From assembly GCA_031285245.1 (NCBI GenBank), contig JAITWN010000155.1:1-6245 (forward strand): a stretch of DNA of 6,245 nt, written 5' to 3'. This stretch comes from Chromatiales bacterium (GTDB taxonomy: Bacteria; Pseudomonadota; Gammaproteobacteria; SZUA-140). The first letter of the stretch is position 1. Each line of letters starts with the position of its first letter. The translations under genes were made by a program, and so were the position numbers. The notes under the pieces are model-generated. The model saw only the letters and a program-made list of their open reading frames with translations, had not been told where the DNA came from and did no database searches. This document shows, in pieces, positions 1 through 4,155 of this stretch.

Positions 1-95
1 GGGGGGTGCCCCCCGCTCCCCCCCCCGCCCGCCCCCCCGCCGCCCCCCCCCCCCGGGGGGTGGCCCGTCCCCGCCGCCCTCACCCCCCCCCCCGA
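1..95. other. G/C homopolymer run, probable sequencing or assembly artefact at contig edge
   Basis: This stretch consists almost only of long C runs broken by G runs and isolated T or A bases. No reading frame, repeat unit or regulatory motif can be recognised in it. Its composition is sharply unlike everything from about position 100 onward, which is ordinary bacterial DNA with all four bases. Homopolymers of this kind at the very edge of a sequence are typical of low-quality read ends or failed consensus. A genuine low-complexity tract is possible but less likely. Confidence 0.6.
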
Positions 96-194
96 CCCTC
101 AGGGTTTGCTCGGTTTCGCAGAGGTCTCACAAACGGGAAAGGGTAGAATGCACGGTTTTCTCCCATGGAGTGGGAAAAGGGCTCAGGCTATTTC

Positions 195-218
195 CCCACT
201 CCGGCTTGCGGGAGTGGG
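195..218. repeat. Short intergenic palindrome with perfect 8-bp arms
   Basis: CCCACTCC (195-202) pairs perfectly with GGAGTGGG (211-218) around the 8-nt loop GGCTTGCG. It is followed by GTGCCCGAAGGGCGGGAG, which contains a second small inverted repeat (GCCC and GGGC). The pattern, a CTCC stem with a GCTTGCG loop and a G-rich continuation, resembles dispersed intergenic palindromes that I recall as common in many proteobacterial genomes. No T-tract follows on either strand, so a Rho-independent terminator is not supported. Membership of a repeat family is inferred from resemblance only. Confidence 0.45.
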
Positions 219-310
219 TGCCCGAAGGGCGGGAGAGGGCAAGAGCGCACGAGAAAAAAGGCATCACTACCAGGATGCCAATCAGCTTTATATAGAAGTC
301 TCGATAGTTC

Positions 311-314
311 GGAG
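311..314 (+). promoter_or_regulatory. Shine-Dalgarno site of cysE
   Basis: GGAG lies 5 nt before the ATG at 320. It supports that ATG as the start of the serine acetyltransferase. Confidence 0.65.
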
Positions 315-319
315 TACTC

Positions 320-1114
320 ATGTTTGAAAGAATTCGCGAAGACGTGCGCTGCGTCTTCGAACGCGATCCGGCCGCGCGCACCACGCTGGAGGTGCTCACC
401 ACCTACCCGGGCGTCCATGCCTTGGTGCTCTATCGGCTCAGCCATCGCTTGTGGCATGCCGGGCTGAAATGGCCGGCGCGCATGGTATCGATGTTCAGTC
501 GCTGGCTGACTGGCATCGAGATTCATCCGGCGGCCGAGATCGGGCGGCGTTTTTTCATCGATCACGGCATGGGCGTCGTTATCGGTGAGACCGCGCAGGT
601 TGGTGATGACTGCACGCTCTATCATGGCGTCACTCTCGGCGGCACGACTTGGAACAAAGGCAAGCGTCATCCCACACTCGGTAACAACGTCATCATCGGC
701 GCTGGCGCCAAAGTGCTCGGGCCGCTGCAGATCGGAGATGGTGTGCGCATCGGCTCCAACGCCGTCGTCACCAAAGATGTGCAGCCCGGCGCGACCATGG
801 TTGGCGTACCGGCGCATGCCACGCGGCGCGCGGTCAAGCCTGATGAACGTCAACGCAAAGCTTTCGCCGAGAAAATTGGTTTCGATGCTTACGCCACCGC
901 GCAGGATATGCCGGACCCGGTCGTACAATCAGTGAATGCGCTGCTCGATCATGTGCGCTCGCTCGAGTCTCACATTGCCGTCATGGCGCGCGAGCTCGAA
1001 AAGCTGGGCGGCCACTGCGATCTGCCGCCCGTGCCGGAGGCGACCGGCTATGAGATCGAGCCCTGCGCAGAGCGCGCCAGCGCGGGGGATGAGGGCGAGG
1101 GAAAGAAGCTTTGA
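320..1114 (+). CDS. cysE: Serine O-acetyltransferase (CysE/EpsC type)
   Basis: The enzyme transfers acetyl from acetyl-CoA to L-serine, giving O-acetylserine. This is the first committed step of cytosolic cysteine synthesis, and in this family it is usually feedback-inhibited by cysteine. The 264-residue protein has a short helical N-terminal part (about 1-65) and a left-handed beta-helix of hexapeptide repeats (about 66-175) containing GIEIHP, DHGMGVVIGET and YHGVTLGGTTWNKGKRHP. His82 (in DHG) and His117 (in KRHP) align with E. coli His158 and His193. Glu67 stands where E. coli has Asp143, as in other EpsC-type enzymes. The N-terminus is shorter than in E. coli CysE (273 residues) and resembles Pseudomonas CysE. 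The charged tail after about residue 195 looks helical, with a flexible end. The gene precedes iscR by 77 bp, the usual gammaproteobacterial order, which links cysteine supply with sulfur use. Confidence 0.96.
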   Translation: MFERIREDVRCVFERDPAARTTLEVLTTYPGVHALVLYRLSHRLWHAGLKWPARMVSMFSRWLTGIEIHPAAEIGRRFFIDHGMGVVIGETAQVGDDCTLYHGVTLGGTTWNKGKRHPTLGNNVIIGAGAKVLGPLQIGDGVRIGSNAVVTKDVQPGATMVGVPAHATRRAVKPDERQRKAFAEKIGFDAYATAQDMPDPVVQSVNALLDHVRSLESHIAVMARELEKLGGHCDLPPVPEATGYEIEPCAERASAGDEGEGKKL

Positions 1115-1127
1115 AGGGTATGAAGAA

Positions 1128-1152
1128 ATAGTTGATAAAAGCAGTCAACTAC
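1128..1152. promoter_or_regulatory. IscR type 1 operator upstream of iscR
   Basis: The 25-bp stretch fits the known type 1 IscR site consensus (ATASYYGACTRwwwYAGTCRRSTAT) at nearly every specified base. It has ATAG-TTGA on the left, CAGTCAAC on the right and an A-rich centre. The arms TAGTTGA (1129-1135) and TCAACTA (1145-1151) are a perfect inverted repeat with a 9-nt spacer. It overlaps the -35 element and spacer of the predicted iscR promoter. This is the arrangement by which [2Fe-2S]-IscR represses its own operon in E. coli. Autorepression here is inferred from the match and the position. Confidence 0.85.
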
Positions 1153-1159
1153 GTAGAAT
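1132..1159 (+). promoter_or_regulatory. Sigma70-type promoter of iscR operon
   Basis: TTGATA (1132-1137) and TAGAAT (1154-1159) each match the sigma70 consensus at 5 of 6 bases and are separated by 16 bp. The predicted transcription start is near 1166, about 26 nt before the iscR ATG. The IscR operator covers the -35 and the spacer, so RNA polymerase and IscR should compete. Confidence 0.75.
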
Positions 1160-1177
1160 GATACCCATCTTTTTCCT

Positions 1178-1183
1178 GGGGGA
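1178..1183 (+). promoter_or_regulatory. Shine-Dalgarno site that sets the iscR start
   Basis: GGGGGA lies 8 nt before the ATG at 1192. It overlaps the in-frame ATG at 1183, which therefore cannot use it. This favours 1192 as the real start. Confidence 0.7.
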
Positions 1184-1191
1184 TGCCTGCA

Positions 1192-1683
1192 ATGAAACTG
1201 ACGACCAAAGGGCGCTATGCCGTGACGGCCATGTTGGATCTCGCACTCCACGCACAGAGTTCTCCCGTGCCGCTCGCAGATATCTCGCAGCGCCAGGGTA
1301 TTTCACTGTCCTACCTCGAACAGCTTTTTGCCAAGCTGCGCAAGAAAGGCTTGGTTGATAGCGCGCGCGGACCGGGCGGCGGTTATCGTTTGAGTCGCGC
1401 GGCGGGTGATATCCCGGTGGCGGAAGTGATCTCGGCGATCAACGAACATGTCGATGCGCGCCGCTGTGGTGGTCTTGCCAACTGTCAGAATGAGCAGACC
1501 TGTCTCACGCATGAATTGTGGGAAGATCTCAGCGGTCAGATCCGCGATTTTCTCGCCAACATCAGCCTCGGTGATCTGGTGCAGCGTCGCGGTGTGCAGG
1601 AAGTCAGCGCGCGTCAGGACGGTCTTCAGAAGGGCGTGTCTTACGTGAACCTGCGAGTCGGTACCATAGACAGCATGAGATAG
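1192..1683 (+). CDS. iscR: Fe-S cluster regulator IscR (Rrf2 family)
   Basis: IscR is a cytosolic transcription factor that binds a [2Fe-2S] cluster and represses Fe-S biogenesis genes when clusters are plentiful. The 163-residue protein starts MKLTTKGRYAVTAMLDLALH. It has a winged helix-turn-helix (about 1-65, with ISLSYLEQLF as recognition region and RGPGGGY as wing) and a dimerisation helix after about 75. Counting from the ATG at 1192, the cluster ligands fall at Cys92, Cys98, Cys104 and His107, exactly the E. coli positions. This supports 1192 over the in-frame ATG at 1183, which would add three residues. A strong ribosome site and an IscR operator over the promoter lie upstream. The next gene is a cysteine desulfurase in the same frame, 9 nt after the stop. 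All ligands are intact, so the sensor should be functional. Confidence 0.96.
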   Translation: MKLTTKGRYAVTAMLDLALHAQSSPVPLADISQRQGISLSYLEQLFAKLRKKGLVDSARGPGGGYRLSRAAGDIPVAEVISAINEHVDARRCGGLANCQNEQTCLTHELWEDLSGQIRDFLANISLGDLVQRRGVQEVSARQDGLQKGVSYVNLRVGTIDSMR

Positions 1684-1692
1684 CGTCGGCGC

Positions 1693-2862
1693 TTGCTTCA
1701 TCACTACTTCGATCACAATGCGACATCGCCGCTCGCCTCCGAGGTGCTGGAGGCCATGCTGCCATTCCTGCAGCAGGAACACGGCAACCCTTCCAGTCAG
1801 CATCGTCATGGACGCGCCGCTCGCGCCGCAATTGAGCGTGCGCGCGCACAAGTTGCGAGCCTGATCGGCGCGCGTCCCGGCGAAATCGTTTTCACCGGCA
1901 GCGGTACCGAAGCCAACAATCTCGCCCTCAAAGGCATTGCCGCGACGATGTCGCCTGGGATATCTCCGGGTGCACTTGCAGTTGCCGCGATCGAACACAG
2001 CTCGGTGCTCGGCGCTGCACGTTCATTGGAGCGAGCGGGGTGGCGCTTGGCGCAGGTACAGCCCGATACGCAGGGGCGCGTGACGGCCGCTCTTCTCGAT
2101 GCTGCGCTGTTGCCTGCAACTCGGCTGGTATCTGTCATAGGCGCCAATAATGAAACTGGCGTGATTCAGGATATGCCCGCGCTCTCGGCGGTGGCAGCGC
2201 GCTGTGGCGCGCTGTTTCATTGTGATGCCGTGCAAGCGGCGGGTCGAATTCCGCTCGATTTTGCCGCGAGCGGCGTGCACCTCATGAGTCTGTCGGCGCA
2301 TAAGCTCGGCGGGCCCAAGGGGGTGGGCGCGCTCGCGGTGCATCGTAGCGTTGATATCGAATCACTGCTGCATGGTGGTGGTCAGGAAAGTGGGCGTCGT
2401 TCGGGGACGGAGAATGTCGCCGGGATCGTCGGCTTCGGCCGCGCGGCAGAGCTTGTGGCCCGCGGCATCGAAACGCGGGCGCGGCATCTGCGCGCGCTGC
2501 GCGAACGCCTGGAAACGCAGCTGCGGGAAATTCCGGGCGTGGAAATTTTCGGCGCGCAAGCCGAGCGCTTGCCGAACACGAGCTGCTTTGCGGTGGATGG
2601 CGTCGATGGCGGCACGCTGGTGCTCAAACTCGATGAAGCAGGATTTGCTGTATCGAGCGGCTCGGCTTGTGGCAGTGCGAGTCCCGAGCCGAGTCATGTG
2701 CTGCTTGCGATGGGGGTTACACGTGAGCGTGCTTATGGCGCGCTGCGCGTGAGCTTCGGTATGGAAAATGATGTCGCCGCGGTCGATGCTTTCGCCGCTT
2801 GTCTGCGCGTGCAGATCGGGCAGCTACGCCAATCTTTGGGTGGGTTCGCGACGGGCGTGTAG
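1693..2862 (+). CDS. Cysteine desulfurase, NifS/IscS family (class I), shortened C-terminus
   Basis: This PLP enzyme of the cytosol turns cysteine into alanine and leaves a persulfide for Fe-S clusters or tRNA thiolation. Its motifs appear in the family order: DHNATSPL near the N-terminus, SGTEANNLALKG, EHSSVL, NNETGVIQD, CDAVQAAG, SAHKLGGPKG with Lys204 as the PLP lysine, RSGTENVAG, and SSGSACGSASPEPSH with catalytic Cys326. E. coli IscS has Lys206 and Cys328, so the body is collinear. However, this protein has 389 residues against 404 and ends without the conserved IscS tail that contacts IscU. The start is a TTG at 1693. No in-frame ATG occurs before about codon 22, which would remove the DHNAT motif. 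No clear Shine-Dalgarno site is seen, so translation probably depends on coupling to iscR. Position argues for iscS and the tail argues for a NifS-like member, so I leave the symbol open. Confidence 0.93.
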   Translation: MLHHYFDHNATSPLASEVLEAMLPFLQQEHGNPSSQHRHGRAARAAIERARAQVASLIGARPGEIVFTGSGTEANNLALKGIAATMSPGISPGALAVAAIEHSSVLGAARSLERAGWRLAQVQPDTQGRVTAALLDAALLPATRLVSVIGANNETGVIQDMPALSAVAARCGALFHCDAVQAAGRIPLDFAASGVHLMSLSAHKLGGPKGVGALAVHRSVDIESLLHGGGQESGRRSGTENVAGIVGFGRAAELVARGIETRARHLRALRERLETQLREIPGVEIFGAQAERLPNTSCFAVDGVDGGTLVLKLDEAGFAVSSGSACGSASPEPSHVLLAMGVTRERAYGALRVSFGMENDVAAVDAFAACLRVQIGQLRQSLGGFATGV

Positions 2863-2878
2863 CGTGGTTGCGGTCCCC

Positions 2879-2907
2879 TTGGGGTTGCGCTTGTTTGACC
2901 CTATACA
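2879..2907 (+). promoter_or_regulatory. Possible weak promoter before iscA
   Basis: TATACA (2902-2907) resembles a -10 element, and TTGGGG (2879-2884) lies 17 bp upstream as a poor -35. The 87-bp gap between the desulfurase and iscA is longer than other gaps in these operons and leaves room for a separate start. The match is weak, and iscA may simply be co-transcribed from the iscR promoter. Confidence 0.25.
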
Positions 2908-2935
2908 GCAATGATGTTCTGGAACGAAGTTTTCT

Positions 2936-2941
2936 GGGGGA
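2936..2941 (+). promoter_or_regulatory. Shine-Dalgarno site that sets the iscA start
   Basis: GGGGGA lies 8 nt before the ATG at 2950. The in-frame ATG at 2911 has no comparable site and would add 13 residues unlike any IscA N-terminus. Confidence 0.7.
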
Positions 2942-2949
2942 GATGCGAG

Positions 2950-3273
2950 ATGAGTGTGAATCTGACTGAAGCAGCAGCAGCCCATGTGCGCGCCTATGCC
3001 GCCAAACAAGGGCAGGCCGCCGGCCTGCGTCTGGGGTTGAAAGTCGCCGGCTGTTCGGGCTTGTCTTACGTGGTTGAGCTTGCGCCGAAGGCGAGCGGTG
3101 ACGAGCTGGTGTTCGAATCTGCCGGTGTGCCGGTTTACGTGCTGCCGCGTGATCTGCCGTTCCTCGATGGCACCGAGATCGACTATCGCCGCGAGGGTCT
3201 CAACGCCAGCTTTCATTTCACCAATCCGAATGAAAAGGGTAGCTGCGGCTGCGGCGAGAGTTTTACTGTCTAA
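2950..3273 (+). CDS. iscA: A-type Fe-S carrier protein IscA (HesB/IscA family)
   Basis: IscA-type proteins bind and hand on Fe-S clusters, or iron, to target proteins in the cytosol. The predicted protein has 107 residues, the same length as E. coli IscA. It carries the three invariant cysteines at the same numbers: Cys35 in GCSGLSY, and Cys99 and Cys101 in SCGCGESF. Other family features are FLDGTEIDY, EGLNASFHFTNPN and the SVNLTEAAAAHV start. I chose the ATG at 2950 because of its ribosome site and this exact length match; an upstream in-frame ATG at 2911 is unlikely. The closest subtype by sequence is IscA rather than ErpA or SufA. The scaffold gene iscU, which normally sits directly before iscA, is absent. 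The hscB-hscA-fdx-iscX genes that normally follow are also missing, so IscA here probably serves clusters assembled elsewhere. Confidence 0.94.
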   Translation: MSVNLTEAAAAHVRAYAAKQGQAAGLRLGLKVAGCSGLSYVVELAPKASGDELVFESAGVPVYVLPRDLPFLDGTEIDYRREGLNASFHFTNPNEKGSCGCGESFTV

Positions 3274-3297
3274 ACGCGCTAGCCGGGCATGGTGGTC

Positions 3298-3375
3298 AGC
3301 GGGGTCTGGTGGTGTTTCTCGGGACATGGAGCCGCTGCGCGCCAACGGTCCCGAAAAACACCACCAGACCCCGCT
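3298..3375. repeat. Long hairpin repeat 1 (28-bp stem, 22-nt loop)
   Basis: Arms 3298-3325 and 3348-3375 are complementary at 27 of 28 positions; the single mismatch lies in the TTTCTC/GAAAAA part. They enclose a 22-nt loop (3326-3347). Positions 3330-3358, read on the - strand, match 3456-3484 of hairpin 3 at 26 of 29 bases, so the two hairpins are copies of one element in opposite orientation. The outer stems (here GGGGTCTGGTGGTG) do not resemble each other. No T-tract directly follows, so this is not a standard intrinsic terminator, although it may still affect readthrough or RNA stability. Confidence 0.85.
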
Positions 3376-3439
3376 TCGAAGTAGCGCGATACATCGAAAA
3401 AAAACAAAGCTTTTCTTGATGTATCAGCGAACCCTTCGA
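3376..3439. repeat. Middle hairpin filling the gap between the two long hairpins
   Basis: GATACATC (3388-3395) and GATGTATC (3418-3425) form a perfect 8-bp stem around a 22-nt A/T-rich loop. TCGAAG (3376-3381) pairs with CTTCGA (3434-3439) at its base, with an internal loop between the two paired parts. It fills exactly the space between hairpin 1 and hairpin 3, with no spare base on either side. The loop includes eight consecutive A residues, which give a T8 run on the - strand. Confidence 0.65.
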
Positions 3440-3516
3440 GGCAGTGCCGGGGCACTTTTTCGAAACCGTTGGCGCGCAGCCGCTGCGCGTTTCGAACAAA
3501 GTGCCCCGGCACTGCC
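3440..3516. repeat. Long hairpin repeat 3 (about 27-bp stem, 22-nt loop)
   Basis: Arms 3440-3466 and 3489-3516 are fully complementary apart from one bulged base in the TTTTTCG/CGAACAAA part. The outer stem is GGCAGTGCCGGGGCAC and its complement. The 22-nt loop (3467-3488) contains an inner palindrome, GCGCAGC-C-GCTGCGC. The apical core 3456-3484 is shared with hairpin 1 in reverse orientation, giving a head-to-head pair like a BIME (paired REP elements). Known REP elements are conserved in the stem foot; here conservation lies near the loop, so assignment to REP is not established. Confidence 0.85.
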
Positions 3517-3535
3517 TGGTGACTGATGTGCGGGT

Positions 3536-3562
3536 GTTGGGCTTCACTGCGTTCAGCCCAAC
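3536..3562. repeat. Small intergenic palindrome (8-bp stem, 11-nt loop)
   Basis: GTTGGGCT (3536-3543) pairs perfectly with AGCCCAAC (3555-3562) around an 11-nt loop, followed by CTATG. The form GTTGGGCT-loop-AGCCCAACCTA resembles a dispersed intergenic palindrome that I recall from many proteobacterial genomes. It is distinct in sequence from the three larger hairpins just upstream. There is no T-tract, so terminator function is not supported. Confidence 0.6.
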
Positions 3563-3632
3563 CTATGACTGGCCCCGAAGTGTAGTGGTTGGTGACAACG
3601 CGCAGCCGTTCGGTGTGTGCTCAAGCCTTTGC

Positions 3633-3660
3633 TTGCAAGTCACCGTGCGCCACTTATAAT
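3633..3660 (+). promoter_or_regulatory. Sigma70-type promoter of the ndk-rlmN-pilW-rodZ operon
   Basis: A perfect TATAAT (3655-3660) is preceded at 16 bp by TTGCAA (3633-3638), a 4-of-6 match to the -35 consensus. The start should fall near 3667, giving a leader of about 57 nt before the ndk ATG. A small inverted repeat (CAAGC at 3622-3626, GCTTG at 3631-3635) touches the -35, but no known regulator motif is recognised. Confidence 0.7.
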
Positions 3661-3713
3661 AGCCGCCTCGTTGCGGATTTTTCGCAAGAAACAATGCAAT
3701 ACGTATAGAACTC

Positions 3714-3718
3714 GGAGG
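3714..3718 (+). promoter_or_regulatory. Shine-Dalgarno site of ndk
   Basis: GGAGG lies 5 nt before the ATG at 3724. It is the strongest ribosome site in the second operon and is consistent with high expression of ndk. Confidence 0.75.
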
Positions 3719-3723
3719 CTTGC

Positions 3724-4155
3724 ATGGCAATCGAACGAACCCTTTCCATCATCAAGCCCGACGCGGTGGCGAAGAATCTCATCGGCAAGATCGACAGCCG
3801 TTTCGAAGAGCGGGGTTTGCGTATCGTTGCGATGCGCATGATGCATTTGACGCGCACGCAGGCTGAGCAGTTTTACGCAGTGCACAAAGAACGTCCCTTC
3901 TTTGGTGATCTGGTCAAATTCATGATCTCTGGCCCGGTGCTGGTGCAAGTGCTGGAAGGCGAGAACGCGGTCGTTCTTAATCGCGAGATCATGGGCGCGA
4001 CCAATCCAAAGAATGCTGCGCCTGGCACCATCCGTGCTGATTTCGCTGGCAACATGGAAGAGAATGCCGTGCACGGTTCCGATGCGCCGGAAACGGCTGC
4101 CCAGGAAATCGCTTTCTTCTTCAAGCCCGATGAGATCTGCGTTCGTACCCGCTGA
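3724..4155 (+). CDS. ndk: Nucleoside diphosphate kinase
   Basis: Ndk transfers the terminal phosphate of ATP to nucleoside and deoxynucleoside diphosphates through a phosphohistidine, keeping cytosolic NTP and dNTP pools balanced. The 143-residue protein has the usual bacterial length. It begins MAIERTLSIIKPDAVAKN, the typical KPDAV segment, and contains the active-site motif NAVHGSD with His117, the same number as in E. coli. MGATNPKNAAPGTIR supplies nucleotide-binding residues. The ATG has a strong ribosome site and a good promoter upstream, and it is the first gene of a second operon. Its 3' end overlaps the predicted rlmN start by 26 nt. In Pseudomonas ndk also sits just after the isc cluster and just before rlmN, so the neighbourhood is ancestral even though the isc part is reduced. 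Confidence 0.97.
   Translation: MAIERTLSIIKPDAVAKNLIGKIDSRFEERGLRIVAMRMMHLTRTQAEQFYAVHKERPFFGDLVKFMISGPVLVQVLEGENAVVLNREIMGATNPKNAAPGTIRADFAGNMEENAVHGSDAPETAAQEIAFFFKPDEICVRTR

Larger units (their letters stand above)
96..319 (+). other. Gene-free leader upstream of cysE
   Basis: No convincing gene is seen here. Short open frames exist on both strands, but none has a plausible ribosome binding site or recognisable protein. The stretch holds a hairpin-forming repeat (195-218) and a smaller inverted repeat (260-265 with 274-279, arms GGCATC and GATGCC). It ends in the cysE ribosome binding site. In pseudomonads trmJ usually lies upstream of cysE, but no trmJ tail is recognisable. AT-rich bases at 288-296 (TATATAGA) could be a -10 element, but no good -35 partner is visible, so I do not call a promoter. 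Confidence 0.4.

Noticed and set aside
144..149. TAGAAT as -10 of a cysE promoter
   Set aside because: No -35-like sequence exists at 15-19 bp; the nearest TTGCTC is about 32 bp away.
106..402. Short open frames upstream of and into cysE on both strands
   Set aside because: They cross the palindromic repeat and the G-rich leader, have no good ribosome site and show no protein-like pattern.
188..928. Long open frame on the - strand opposite cysE (246 codons)
   Set aside because: It is the antisense shadow of a clear cysE gene, with no recognisable domain and no ribosome site. Other antisense frames under the desulfurase, ndk and rlmN were rejected for the same reason.
2899..2915. Type 2 IscR site before iscA (CCCTA half)
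   Set aside because: Only one half resembles the CCNYA-N7-TRNGG pattern; the right half does not match at the required spacing.
2911..2949. Upstream ATG for iscA adding 13 residues
   Set aside because: It has no ribosome site, and the extension would break the exact 107-residue match to the family and the Cys35/99/101 numbering.
3298..3516. Intrinsic terminator for iscA or for ndk on the other strand
   Set aside because: The stems are far longer than usual, the loops are 22 nt and no T-tract follows directly. The T8 run on the - strand lies in the middle loop, not after a stem. An effect on transcription remains possible but is not shown.
3298..3516. CRISPR array or integron attC sites
   Set aside because: There are only two copies, in inverted orientation, with different stems and no regular spacers. 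The conserved RYYYAAC/GTTRRRY ends of attC are not present at the stem feet.
3663..3682. CCGC-CTCGTT-GCGG followed by ATTTTT in the ndk leader, as an attenuator
   Set aside because: The stem is only 4 bp and the predicted transcription start falls within it, so it would not form in the transcript.
4013..4129. Extended RlmN N-terminus within ndk
   Set aside because: The 39 extra residues are the off-frame reading of ndk codons. The start at 4130 places the cluster cysteines at the E. coli positions.
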